From the NCBI RefSeq assembly GCF_018199995.1, contig NZ_CP073578.1:1674001-1738000 (forward strand): 64,000 nucleotides of DNA, given 5' to 3'. The stretch is from Photobacterium sp. GJ3. GTDB lineage: Bacteria > Pseudomonadota > Gammaproteobacteria > Enterobacterales > Vibrionaceae. Numbering within the stretch: the stretch's first letter is position 1; each line of letters starts with the position of its first letter. Both the position numbers and the translations under genes were made by a program. Positions 18,563 to 26,813 of this stretch are shown in pieces. The notes under the pieces are model-generated. The model ran no database searches. It saw only the letters and a program-made list of their open reading frames with translations, and was not told the DNA's origin.

Positions 18563-20176
18563 ATGAACAATCGCTTCCCACAAAGGACGCTCAAGACCTT
18601 ACTGGTCAGTAGCGCCTTATTTTCGGCCAGCGTTCTGGCCACCGCGAATTATAATGCCAGTGGTGTTTATCAAGCTGGCGAACAGGTCGTCTATCAGGGT
18701 GTCACCTATCAAGCGCTGCGACTCACAGAAAATGAAGCACCGGACGCTTATTTGAACGATGCATGGCAACCTGTGAACACGCAGGTTGCCTCTGCCACTG
18801 CCAGTTATCCAGCTTATCAGGCCAGCGCCGTCTATGTGGGTGGCGATCATGTCTCTTACAGTGGCCAGATTTACAAAGCCAAATGGTGGACACAAGGCGA
18901 AGCGCCGGATGCATCCCCCAGCACTGGTGTCTGGGAATGGGTCAGTGTCGACAACAACCCGGATCCAGGCCCAGGTCCCGGACCTGATCCAGAGCCAACG
19001 CCGGATCCTGCCAACGGAATCATCGGCCAGAACCCGGATGGCAGCTACATCATGAGCAAAGCCTTTCTGGATGCCCGTGAAGCTGAGCTGACCAGCGCTC
19101 CGGAATTCACCAAAGTGCTTGAATCGATTAGCACACGTGATAACGCCATTGTGGATGCCGTCCTTCCCGGCGCTTCAACCAATCCGGATAACGTGAAACG
19201 TGTCGAAACGCTGATCAACGAACAAAAATGGGATCAACTGTTTCCAGAACGTAATGCAGCCTATACCTACACCAATTTCCTGAAAGCCGTCGCAAAGTTC
19301 AAAGGATTCTGTGCCACGTATACCGACTCGCGTGCTGCACAGTCGGATGACATTTGTGCGAAATCCCTGGCGGTGATGTTTGCCCACTTCACCCAGGAAA
19401 CCGGCGCGCATAACCCGCACTCCCCGTTTGAAGAATGGCGACAAGGTTTGTACTTTGTCCGTGAAGCCGGCTGTTCGGATGATCCGTCATCCTGTGGCTA
19501 TAACAGTGAATGTGCAGCCACCAACTGGCAGACTGAACAGTGGCCATGCGGTAAAAACCCTGACGGCAGCTATGTGAAGTACTTCGGACGCGGCGCGAAA
19601 CAGCTGTCTTACCATTATAACTACGGCCCGTTCTCCGACTTCATTTTCAATGATGTCAATGTGCTGCTCCAGGATCCGGATCGCGTTGCCAGCAGTTGGC
19701 TAAATCTGGCATCTGCTGTGTTCTTCTTTGTCTATCCGCAGCCCCCGAAACCTTCAATGCTCCATGTGATTGATGGCACCTGGCAGCCCACCGCAACCGA
19801 CATCGCTGAAAAGCGTGTCCCCGGCTTTGGCGTCACCACCATGATCATCAATGGTGGCATTGAATGTACGCTGGAAACGGAAAAACCGCAGTCAGTCAAT
19901 CGTATTAAATACTATCAGGGCCATGCTGCAGCACTGGGTGTGCCAGTTCCTGCCGATGAACAGCTCGGCTGCGCAGGGATGAAAGCCTTTAAGAAAACCG
20001 GCGACAGCACTTTTGGCCTGTACTGGGAAAATGACTGGAGCTACAACCCGAATAATCCGGGTGGCAGCAGCTTCGCCTGCCGGATCGAGTCAGGCTACCA
20101 AACCGCGCATACTACTTTGAAAAAAGGCGACTACGCCAAGTGTGTTCAGAAATACTACGGCGTCACGATTGAGTAA
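18563..20176 (+). CDS. Secreted GH19 chitinase with two chitin-binding modules
   Basis: 537-residue exported endochitinase. Order: signal peptide (residues 1 to about 27, [17 protein letters not shown]); a first carbohydrate-binding module of family 5/12 (about 29-72, with [17 protein letters not shown]); a second (about 85-130, [20 protein letters not shown]); a Pro/Gly/Asp linker ([16 protein letters not shown]); and a glycoside hydrolase family 19 catalytic domain from about 150. The catalytic region [12 protein letters not shown] contains the conserved Glu, and [20 protein letters not shown] is the substrate-cleft signature. GH19 enzymes hydrolyse chitin with inversion. An AAGGA site precedes ATG 18563. 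Its own terminator follows. This fits a chitin-using marine lifestyle. Confidence 0.96.
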   Translation: MNNRFPQRTLKTLLVSSALFSASVLATANYNASGVYQAGEQVVYQGVTYQALRLTENEAPDAYLNDAWQPVNTQVASATASYPAYQASAVYVGGDHVSYSGQIYKAKWWTQGEAPDASPSTGVWEWVSVDNNPDPGPGPGPDPEPTPDPANGIIGQNPDGSYIMSKAFLDAREAELTSAPEFTKVLESISTRDNAIVDAVLPGASTNPDNVKRVETLINEQKWDQLFPERNAAYTYTNFLKAVAKFKGFCATYTDSRAAQSDDICAKSLAVMFAHFTQETGAHNPHSPFEEWRQGLYFVREAGCSDDPSSCGYNSECAATNWQTEQWPCGKNPDGSYVKYFGRGAKQLSYHYNYGPFSDFIFNDVNVLLQDPDRVASSWLNLASAVFFFVYPQPPKPSMLHVIDGTWQPTATDIAEKRVPGFGVTTMIINGGIECTLETEKPQSVNRIKYYQGHAAALGVPVPADEQLGCAGMKAFKKTGDSTFGLYWENDWSYNPNNPGGSSFACRIESGYQTAHTTLKKGDYAKCVQKYYGVTIE

Positions 20177-20203
20177 TCGTTCGACCTGATTTCAGGCACC
20201 TGC

Positions 20204-20238
20204 AAGCCGGGCTGAATCATTCGCCCGGCTTATTTTTT
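20204..20238 (+). terminator. Intrinsic terminator after the chitinase gene
   Basis: A 9-bp stem AAGCCGGGC/GCCCGGCTT (20204-20212 with 20223-20231), loop of 10, then a T-rich tract. Confidence 0.9.
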
Positions 20239-20416
20239 ATTTGAGCCATCACTTTATTTCATACGAATAGTGCTCAGGCTGTGACACTGATTCCCCTATC
20301 TGTGATTTACCGAGAGATTTCTTTCTGTCCTGGACACGAGTTTGCTAGAGTCCAAGTGTCTGATCCTCAACAAAACAGCTTTGGATGACTTTACCTGATA
20401 ACGAACGGAAATTTGC

Positions 20417-21034
20417 ATGACTCTGCCCGAACGCCACAGCGATGAACAACCGGAAAACCCGCTGATCTGGCCTATTCTAGGCATCCTGGAAAAACAGCAT
20501 GATGGCTGGATGGTTCATACTCTGGCCGATGCACTCAAGCAGCAGGACTTGATGAAAACGCTGGATGACGCGCCTGATCAGGACTTATTCAAGCGCAATT
20601 TTCTGCTGATGAATGCCCTGTACCAATTGCAGGAAATGCTGTTACCGGAGCAGTGGTTGCAAGCGCATGCAATGGATATCCGGCTGATGGCCAACACAGG
20701 GACACAGCAGATTGATACAGCGGATCCACTCAGAGAATACTATCTGGACTGGCAAAACTATGAAACCGACGGAGATGCCATTCGTGAACTGCTGTCTTCG
20801 TTCTGGAAACGCTATCAGCAGCATATTGGCCAGCGCAATGTCAGCAATAATGTTTCCTGGCAACACGATCTGGCCATTTTAGAACTGCCGGCTGACGCCA
20901 GTCCGGTTCAGATTCGCCGACAATGGCGCAGACTGGCACTACGCTGGCACCCCGACCGCCCTTCCGGCGACAGCGACAAGTTTCGTGAAGCCTGTGAAGC
21001 CTGGCAGCGCATTCAAAGCCGGTTACACAGCTAA
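20417..21034 (+). CDS. DnaJ-related protein with C-terminal J domain
   Basis: 205-residue protein with an N-terminal DnaJ-related domain (residues about 15-140) and a short C-terminal J domain (about 150-205). The J domain carries the HPD triad, seen in LRWHPDRPSGDSDKF, which is needed to stimulate Hsp70 ATPase activity. It starts like a J domain too: AILELPADASPVQIRRQWRR. Such proteins are widespread and uncharacterised in marine gammaproteobacteria. The start is ATG 20417. It lies about 3.8 kb from the Hsp70 operon at 24.2-29.6 kb, so it is a candidate co-chaperone, but that link is only inferred from proximity. Confidence 0.85.
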   Translation: MTLPERHSDEQPENPLIWPILGILEKQHDGWMVHTLADALKQQDLMKTLDDAPDQDLFKRNFLLMNALYQLQEMLLPEQWLQAHAMDIRLMANTGTQQIDTADPLREYYLDWQNYETDGDAIRELLSSFWKRYQQHIGQRNVSNNVSWQHDLAILELPADASPVQIRRQWRRLALRWHPDRPSGDSDKFREACEAWQRIQSRLHS

Positions 21035-21178
21035 CCAAGCCTGTGAATGCCGAACACACGCTTATTCGATTTTTTCTAATATCCTGTTCGTCGGGCTGAA
21101 CTGTTCTGGGGACTCTACCCGGCGTACACTGCTCTCCAACAACCGGACAACCCCGGTACCAGAGACTTGGAGGCAATT

Positions 21179-22021
21179 ATGGCAATCAGAGGAATCAAAA
21201 GTATCCAGCGTTCGCACCCCTCATCTGATGGTGATGGTGTAAAAATCCAACGAGTCCATGGCTTTGATCATGCTGCTTTTTCACCCTTTCTGATGATCGA
21301 CGAACTCAAGTCCGATCAGGCAGCTGACTATATTGGCGGCTTTCCGCCACATCCGCACCGTGGCATTGAAACCCTGACCTATATGCTCAAGGGCCACTTC
21401 CAGCATCAGGATCATTTGGGCAATACGGGTGAGCTGAAAGATGGCGGTGCTCAATGGATGTCTGCGGGACGTGGCGTGATTCACAGCGAAATGCCCATGA
21501 TGTCTGATGGACAGCTCCACGGTTTTCAGATCTGGATCAATCTGCCTGCCAGTAAAAAAATGCTGCCCGCGCAGTATCACGACTTTCAGTCGGAAGTCAT
21601 TGCAGAGAAACAGCTCGGCAAGAGCAACCTGATCCGGGTAATCGCCGGTGATCTGACGATTGATGGTGATACGATTACCGGTCCGCTACAGGAAACCGGT
21701 GTACCCACAACCATTGCCGACTGGCGGGCGACAGCGGGATCGCATCTGAATTCATGCCTGAATCCGGATTTCCAGGCCATGCTGTATGTCTATCGGGGTG
21801 CGATTGAAATTGAAGGCAAACAGGCCGTAGCCGGAGAGCTGGTGATGCTGGAAGCCGGAGAAGGACTCGCCATGACCGCGCTGGAAGACACAGGATTACT
21901 GTTGCTTTCCGGGATGCCAATCCACGAAACCGTTGTGCACTACGGGCCGTTTGTGATGAATAGCATGGATGAGATTGAACAGGCGATTCGGGATTATCAA
22001 GCGGGGACACTGACCGGCTGA
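21179..22021 (+). CDS. Pirin family protein
   Basis: 280-residue bicupin of the pirin family. Bacterial members such as YhhW are metal-binding, and some act as quercetin dioxygenases or redox-linked regulators. The N-terminal cupin holds the metal-site histidines: HPHRGIETLTYMLKG (two His) and a later HSE in GRGVIHSEMP, with FQHQDHLGN between. The second cupin (about residues 185-275) is more divergent. The start is ATG 21179 with a good GGAGG site; a TTG four codons earlier is less likely. It converges on lpxL with a shared terminator at 22047-22071. Confidence 0.93.
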   Translation: MAIRGIKSIQRSHPSSDGDGVKIQRVHGFDHAAFSPFLMIDELKSDQAADYIGGFPPHPHRGIETLTYMLKGHFQHQDHLGNTGELKDGGAQWMSAGRGVIHSEMPMMSDGQLHGFQIWINLPASKKMLPAQYHDFQSEVIAEKQLGKSNLIRVIAGDLTIDGDTITGPLQETGVPTTIADWRATAGSHLNSCLNPDFQAMLYVYRGAIEIEGKQAVAGELVMLEAGEGLAMTALEDTGLLLLSGMPIHETVVHYGPFVMNSMDEIEQAIRDYQAGTLTG

Positions 22022-22046
22022 TCGCAGCGACTCACCCCGGCAGTTG

Positions 22047-22071
22047 AAAAAGGCCCGTCATACGGGCCTTT
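22047..22071. terminator. Bidirectional terminator between pirin and lpxL
   Basis: A 10-bp stem AAAGGCCCGT/ACGGGCCTTT (22049-22058 with 22062-22071) and a 3-base loop, between convergent genes. Confidence 0.88.
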
Positions 22072-22078
22072 AGTTTGT

Positions 22079-23011
22079 TCATGAATATAATGACGCTTCA
22101 CCTTCAGGACGCGTTTTAAAGCGCCGGTGCAACCACATATATTGTTCAGGCGCTTCCTGAATAATCGGCTCAATGGCATTGCGGTTAATAAACTCAGCTG
22201 CCGCCTCTGGATCTTTGTGCGGAAAGCCTTCAAGCGGTTTAAAGATCTTCAGAGTATACAAACCGTTATCAGTATCCCGAATGATCGCGATGGGCACAAT
22301 GGCACAGTCGGTTGCATCCACCAGAATACTGGTACCCGTGGTTGTACAGGCTTTATCGACCGCAAAGAAAGGCGCGAACGTTGATCGGCGCGGACCATAA
22401 TCATGATCCGGAGCATACCAAACCCGCTCACCTTCACGTAGTGCTCGCAGCATGCCTTTCACGTCTTTTCGATCCAGCATGTAACGGTTCGAACGAACAC
22501 GACCTTTAAACTGAAAATAATCAAAGCACGGATTGTTATTCGGGCGATAAACACCCACACCCGGGGCCCGGACACCAAATGCACGGCCACCGATTTCCAG
22601 ATTCATGGAATGCGCCGCAACCAGCAAGACGCCCCGCCCCTGCTGCTTCAGTTCATCCAGATACTCCACACCCTCAAAACGCACATGGCGTTTGATGCGC
22701 CACTCAGGCCAGAACCAAGCCATACCGGTTTCAAATAATGCCAGCCCCGCATTATCGATATTCTTCTGAATCATGACTTTTCGTGCTTCCGGTGTCATCT
22801 CCGGAAAACACAGTTCAAGATTACGCTCAATCGTAAAACGCCGCTTTTTCATCAATTTGATGGCAAGCCTGCCAATGCCCTTACCCATCAGGAACTGAAT
22901 GCGGTACGGAAGTAAACTGATGAGCATCATGGTGCCAAACATCAGCAAAGTCGGCCAGTAGCGTGGGAGGAGAAACTCGGCTTTGAATGCCGGTGCCGTC
23001 AATTTGCTCAT
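22079..23011 (-). CDS. lpxL: Lipid A late acyltransferase, LpxL family
   Basis: 310-residue inner-membrane enzyme that adds a secondary acyl chain (lauroyl or similar) from acyl-ACP to Kdo2-lipid IVA. It follows E. coli LpxL in order: LLPRYWPTLL with an N-terminal membrane segment (about residues 20-40), RNLELCFPEMT, the catalytic HX4E motif in AAHSMNLEIGG (about residue 130), VGVYRPNNNP, MLDRKDVKGM, WYAPDHDYGPRRS and the C-terminal PEQYMWLHRRFKTRPEG. The usual NHX4D of LpxM is absent, supporting LpxL/LpxP type. Length is normal. Expressed alone from a promoter between 23012 and the terminator at 23157. Confidence 0.94.
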   Translation of the reverse strand: MSKLTAPAFKAEFLLPRYWPTLLMFGTMMLISLLPYRIQFLMGKGIGRLAIKLMKKRRFTIERNLELCFPEMTPEARKVMIQKNIDNAGLALFETGMAWFWPEWRIKRHVRFEGVEYLDELKQQGRGVLLVAAHSMNLEIGGRAFGVRAPGVGVYRPNNNPCFDYFQFKGRVRSNRYMLDRKDVKGMLRALREGERVWYAPDHDYGPRRSTFAPFFAVDKACTTTGTSILVDATDCAIVPIAIIRDTDNGLYTLKIFKPLEGFPHKDPEAAAEFINRNAIEPIIQEAPEQYMWLHRRFKTRPEGEASLYS

Positions 23012-23156
23012 AACAGAGACGATTTTCCTTATTGTTTAAAGCCAAGCCTGCGCTGTCTATCGTCACGGCAGACAGGAAAAGAACAATGTATTGTATACCA
23101 GCATCCTCAGCATGCAAGATTCGCTGTTTTCGCTCGGTGTGATGCGCACGCCATCC

Positions 23157-23182
23157 AAAAAGAAAAGCCACCCGAAGGTGGC
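23157..23182 (-). terminator. Orphan intrinsic terminator with UUCG tetraloop
   Basis: On the minus strand: GCCACC, loop TTCG, GGTGGC, then TTTTCTTTTT. The UUCG tetraloop with the T tract makes a very strong terminator. No protein gene on the minus strand precedes it. Confidence 0.88.
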
Positions 23183-23330
23183 CCAGTTGAAATTATAGTT
23201 TTAGTCATTTCTTATTATTATCTCTTATCCCCGCAAATGATCAGCGCGTCCCCTAAGCCCTGAAGCAGTGATAAAAGGCTCCCTCTACACATCGGAATGG
23301 TTGTGGACAGTTGTCTGTCTCATCGGTGCA
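23157..23330 (-). ncRNA. Candidate intergenic small RNA
   Basis: Inferred from an orphan strong terminator (23157-23182) at the end of a minus-strand intergenic stretch without a coding gene. The presumed transcript is purine-rich with several GGGA/GGGGA runs (around 23227, 23250 and 23281 on the minus strand), which could be CsrA-like contact sites or simply chance. The 5' end is not determined; a TATATT-like box near 23335 is a weak candidate. It does not match any small RNA I know (Spot 42, RyhB, Qrr, GcvB, 6S, tmRNA). Alternatives are the 3' end of an unseen short open reading frame or antisense leader of the winged-helix gene. Confidence 0.4.
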
Positions 23331-23530
23331 TAAATATAAGCATGAATCGGGCCAGCTTTTTCATATCACAACATTTCAACATGTTAGCTGCTGCAGCCAT
23401 TGAGCCCTGGTTGAACATTGTCAAAAAAGCTGACAGTTTCTCTGCGACCACCTTATGCCCGTTCATCCCTGCCGCAATTAGTGTTAACCTGACTTTCTTG
23501 CCAAACGTAAAGGGAGTTCACACTGCAACC

Positions 23531-23824
23531 ATGTCTATTAGCAAAACAAAATCAAGCTTTTACCGTCGCCTTTATGTGGCCCACTTGATCGATAAAGGTA
23601 TTGCCACCGTCCCGGCCCTGATTGAATACACAGGCATGCCGAGACGAACCGCTCAGGATACCATCAAGAGCCTGTCAGACTTAGATATTGTCTGCCAATT
23701 CAAACAAATTGAAGGCGAAAGAAACCGGATCGGGCGATATGAGGTACTGGACTGGGGCGCCATCAACAAAAACTGGATCGAAGAGAACCTGACTGAAATA
23801 AAATCAGTCCTTGATTATCCCTGA
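23531..23824 (+). CDS. Small winged-helix DNA-binding protein
   Basis: 97-residue protein consistent with a single winged-helix DNA-binding domain: a first helix (SSFYRRLYVAHLIDKG), a helix-turn-helix (TVPALIEYTGMPRRTAQDTI with recognition helix RRTAQDTIKSLSDL), then a wing (FKQIEGERNRIGRYEV) and a C-terminal helix. The start is ATG 23531, where homologous-looking sequence begins; the longer open frame to 23297 has no such character and covers the candidate small RNA. A cluster of TTGCAA palindromes starts 25 bases after its stop and runs towards the DUF2760-Hsp70 operon, so it could regulate that operon, but this is inference. Confidence 0.75.
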   Translation: MSISKTKSSFYRRLYVAHLIDKGIATVPALIEYTGMPRRTAQDTIKSLSDLDIVCQFKQIEGERNRIGRYEVLDWGAINKNWIEENLTEIKSVLDYP

Positions 23825-23848
23825 ATAACGTTTTCATTTTGCGATGAG

Positions 23849-24056
23849 TTGCAACTTGCAAATCATATTGCAAAGCATTCTGCTCTCTCCGCTGTCCACA
23901 TCGGTCTGGTTACACAAAGCGTCAAAAAATAGACTAAAAAGAAGATGGGGTCGTAAAAAAGATTGCTTTCAAGAGACTTGTGTTCCGTTTTCTTGCCCCA
24001 ATACCATAAGACGAACCAGTCAGTGACAGGAATTTGTCATAACGACTTGGTTGCAA
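23849..24056. promoter_or_regulatory. Cluster of four TTGCAA palindromes
   Basis: TTGCAA occurs at 23849-23854, 23856-23861, 23868-23873 and 24051-24056. The first three fall within 25 bases. A six-base palindrome is expected about once per 4 kb, so this clustering is unusual and could be an operator array. The binding protein is unknown. Confidence 0.4.
23977..24003 (+). promoter_or_regulatory. Candidate heat-shock (sigma-32-like) promoter
   Basis: CTTGTGT, 12 bases, then CCCCAATA. The heat-shock consensus is CTTGAAA, 13-15 bases, CCCCATNT; the match is partial and the spacing is about one base short. It lies about 190 bases before the DUF2760 start. Suggestive only. Confidence 0.3.
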
Positions 24057-24193
24057 AGTAACCTAAGGGGCTGTTTCTCGTGTAATTCGCGCGAAAATAG
24101 CGTGCTCACTGGCTGTATTAGCAATCTGTTGTGTTAGTATTCGGCCAAATTTTTCCAATAAGACAGTTTGTCACGGACAAAGAGAAGACGAAT

Positions 24194-24829
24194 ATGGCTT
24201 TAGACTTTTCAAACATGACGGTGGATTTATCCGCAATGCCAACCACGATTGATATGGGCCACGCTTGGCTTGCCGCGCTGGTTGTGATCCTTTTACTCTT
24301 GTATGTCACCAAAAAGGGTAAACCAGTCGAGGTTGAAAAAATCGTTGAGAAAGAAGTCGAAGTTGAAAAAATTGTCGAAGTCGAAAAACCGGTTGAGAAA
24401 ATCGTAGAAGTCGAAAAGATCATCGAAGTCGAGTCCAAGCTCAAAACCGCGGAAGCGGATGCGGCGCTGCAGTTATTATCTCTGCTTCAGAAAGAAGCAC
24501 GATTCATTGATTTTATGCAGGAAGATTTAAAAGGCTTCGCCGATGCTGAAATCGGTGCGGCTGCGCGTGTAGTTCACGAAGGCGGGAAGAAAGTACTGGA
24601 CGAATACTTCCGTTTTGTTCCTGTTCGTGTCGAAGAAGAAGAAAGCCGCGTCACGCTGCCGGAAGGATTCAACGCCGCTGAAGTCCGCCTGACCGGCAAT
24701 GTGGTTGGCAGCGCACCATTCACCGGCACGCTGACTCACCGTGGCTGGAAAGTCACCGAAGTAAAATTACCCAAAATGGCAGAAGGCCACGATCCCCGTA
24801 TTCTGGCTGCTGCTGAGGTAGAGCTCTAA
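24194..24829 (+). CDS. DUF2760-type membrane-anchored protein with VEK repeats
   Basis: 211-residue protein matching the uncharacterised DUF2760 family. Order: a short N-terminal tail, one membrane helix (about residues 24-38, LAALVVILLLLYV), then a remarkable charged stalk (about 43-80) made of repeats of VEKIVE/VEVEK, and a soluble C-terminal domain (about 85-211; SLLQKEARFIDFMQEDLKGF ... ILAAAEVEL). The stalk probably forms a helix or an extended spacer on the cytoplasmic side. ATG 24194 follows AAAGAGAAG. Its stop overlaps the start of the first Hsp70 gene (TAATG), so they are translationally coupled. Function unknown; the context makes a membrane partner of the Hsp70s likely. Confidence 0.85.
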   Translation: MALDFSNMTVDLSAMPTTIDMGHAWLAALVVILLLLYVTKKGKPVEVEKIVEKEVEVEKIVEVEKPVEKIVEVEKIIEVESKLKTAEADAALQLLSLLQKEARFIDFMQEDLKGFADAEIGAAARVVHEGGKKVLDEYFRFVPVRVEEEESRVTLPEGFNAAEVRLTGNVVGSAPFTGTLTHRGWKVTEVKLPKMAEGHDPRILAAAEVEL

Positions 24830-26664
24830 TGCAAGACATTCAAGCACATAAATTCAGTGTGGGGATCGACCTCGGGACGACCCACTGCGTTCTGTCTTAT
24901 GTTGATTTACAACAAGACGAAGCCCCTGTCCATGTGATGCCGATTGCCCAGCTCACCGCTCCGGGCAGTGTTGAAGAGAAGTCTCAGCTCCCTTCATTTA
25001 TGTACCAGGCGCATGAATCTGAATTGGCACAGGGCGACACTGCCCTGCCATGGGATGCGCAACCGAAAGCCCTTGTGGGCACTATGGCCAGAAACCTGGG
25101 CAGCAAAACGCCAATCCGCTTGATCGCCAGTGCAAAAAGCTGGTTGTGCCATGGTGGCGTCAACCGCCGTGATGCTTTCCTGCCACTCAATGCGCCGGAA
25201 GAAGTCGCGAAAGTCTCGCCTCTGGAAGCAACCCGCGCCTATCTGGCACATCTGGCTCAGGCATGGAATCACCAGCATCCGGACGCTTCACTGTTTGATC
25301 AGGACGTGACAATTACCGTCCCGGCTTCCTTTGACCCAGCAGCGCGTGATCTGACGGCTGAAGCAGCCCGGGAAGTTGGCTTTAAACATCTGACGCTCCT
25401 TGAAGAACCACAGGCTGCTGTTTACAGCTGGATCAAAAACAACGATGACACCTGGCGTGATCAAGTCAGCGTTGGGGATGTGGTTCTTGTCGTCGATATT
25501 GGTGGCGGAACGACCGACTTATCTCTGGTTGCTGTGACCGAAGAAGAAGGCAATCTGACCCTGAACCGTGTCGCGGTCGGTGATCATATCCTTCTGGGCG
25601 GCGACAACATGGATCTGGCGCTGGCCTACCGACTGAAAGCCAAACTGGCTCAGGAAGGAAAACAGCTGCAACCCTGGCAGATTCAGGCCATCACCCATGC
25701 CTGCCGTGATGCCAAAGAAGCGCTGCTGAATGATCACAATTTGAATGCTGTACCCATTGTCGTCCCGAGTCGGGGTTCTAAACTTCTGGGCGGCACCCTT
25801 CAGACTGAACTGACGCAGGATGAAGTACAGCAAACTCTGGTTGAAGGCTTCTTCCCGCAAACCCGTGTTGAAGAGCATCCGGTTGAAATGCAGCGCGGCG
25901 CTTTAACTCAAATGGGCCTGCCCTATGCGCAGGATGCCGCGATCACACGTCACATTGCTGGATTTTTAAGCCGACAGTCTGCTGCGGTCGATGAACTGTT
26001 TGATCACTTTGAACAGATTCACGATGGCTTTATCCGTCCGACAGCCGTGCTTTTTAACGGCGGTGTGCTCAAATCTGATCTGCTGGCAACTCGTTTGATG
26101 TCGATCATCAATCAGTGGCTGGCAACGGCTGGCAGCCCAGAAGCCAAACGCCTGCAAGGACTGGATCTGGATCTGGCGGTTGCCCATGGCGCTTCATACT
26201 ATGGCTCGGTCCGGAAAGGCAAAGGCGTTCGGATCCGCGGTGGGATAGCCAGCAGCTATTATGTCGGCATTGAAAGCGCTATGCCTGCGATTCCGGGAAT
26301 GGAACCGCCAGTAGAAGCCTTGTGTGTTGCACCATTTGGCATGGAAGAAGGCAGTCATGCCGACGTTCCAAACCGAGAGTTTGGTCTGATCATCGGTCAG
26401 CCGGTCACCTTCCGCTTCTTTGGATCCACAGTCCGCCGTGAAGACCAACCCGGCACTCTGATGGACTGGTGGCAACCGGAAGAGCTGGAAGAACTGCCTG
26501 CGATTCAAGTGACATTACCTGTCGCGGATGGCCGCAGTGCCGGACAGATTGTCCCGGTCAGACTGGCTGCCCGTGTCACTGAACTGGGCACCTTGTGTCT
26601 GGAAGCAATCCCGACAGACGGCGGCCAGAAATGGCAGGTCGAATTCGATGTCCGGGAAAACTAA
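24829..26664 (+). CDS. Divergent Hsp70-family ATPase (first of a pair)
   Basis: 611-residue member of the Hsp70/actin ATPase family, distinct from DnaK, HscA and HscC. ATP-site motifs: phosphate loop 1 VGIDLGTTHCVLSYV (residues 12-26), phosphate loop 2 VVDIGGGTTDLSL (about 224-236), and the adenosine segment LFNGGVLKSDLLATRL (about 407). The nucleotide-binding domain has large insertions. A C-terminal beta domain follows (about 540-611) but the helical lid of DnaK appears to be missing. It overlaps the DUF2760 gene by one base and is followed by a second Hsp70 149 bases on. No DnaJ or GrpE gene is in the operon. Confidence 0.9.
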   Translation: MQDIQAHKFSVGIDLGTTHCVLSYVDLQQDEAPVHVMPIAQLTAPGSVEEKSQLPSFMYQAHESELAQGDTALPWDAQPKALVGTMARNLGSKTPIRLIASAKSWLCHGGVNRRDAFLPLNAPEEVAKVSPLEATRAYLAHLAQAWNHQHPDASLFDQDVTITVPASFDPAARDLTAEAAREVGFKHLTLLEEPQAAVYSWIKNNDDTWRDQVSVGDVVLVVDIGGGTTDLSLVAVTEEEGNLTLNRVAVGDHILLGGDNMDLALAYRLKAKLAQEGKQLQPWQIQAITHACRDAKEALLNDHNLNAVPIVVPSRGSKLLGGTLQTELTQDEVQQTLVEGFFPQTRVEEHPVEMQRGALTQMGLPYAQDAAITRHIAGFLSRQSAAVDELFDHFEQIHDGFIRPTAVLFNGGVLKSDLLATRLMSIINQWLATAGSPEAKRLQGLDLDLAVAHGASYYGSVRKGKGVRIRGGIASSYYVGIESAMPAIPGMEPPVEALCVAPFGMEEGSHADVPNREFGLIIGQPVTFRFFGSTVRREDQPGTLMDWWQPEELEELPAIQVTLPVADGRSAGQIVPVRLAARVTELGTLCLEAIPTDGGQKWQVEFDVREN

Positions 26665-26813
26665 TCAACTGACATTGATCTTCTTAACGGCGCATTGATT
26701 GCGCCGTTATTTTAGCTGGCCGCAGCAGCATTATCATCACAACAAGCCGCAGTCAGAGATCCGTTTTCACCATCCACATCAGGATCTGATTGGAAAAAGG
26801 CACGGAGTTATAC

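Larger units (their letters stand above)
23012..23530. other. Gene-poor region between lpxL and the winged-helix gene
   Basis: 519 bases with no recognisable protein gene. It holds the lpxL promoter region (about 23012-23156), a strong minus-strand intrinsic terminator (23157-23182) with no gene behind it, and a candidate small RNA upstream of that terminator. Confidence 0.6.
23825..24193. other. Regulatory region ahead of the DUF2760-Hsp70 operon
   Basis: 369 bases with no gene. It contains four TTGCAA palindromes (23849-24056) and a weak heat-shock-like promoter candidate (23977-24003), and ends with the purine-rich ribosome site of the DUF2760 gene. Confidence 0.6.

Noticed and set aside
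23320..23466. A 48-codon minus-strand frame whose middle (FLTMFNQGSMAAAANML) looks like a LysR-type helix-turn-helix
   Set aside because: It has no usable ribosome site, ends abruptly, is very Met/Ala-rich and only vaguely fits the pattern. Chance is more likely than a LysR remnant.
24320..24433. Short direct repeats resembling a CRISPR or minisatellite
   Set aside because: They are in-frame codons of the VEK stalk of the DUF2760 protein, without spacer structure.
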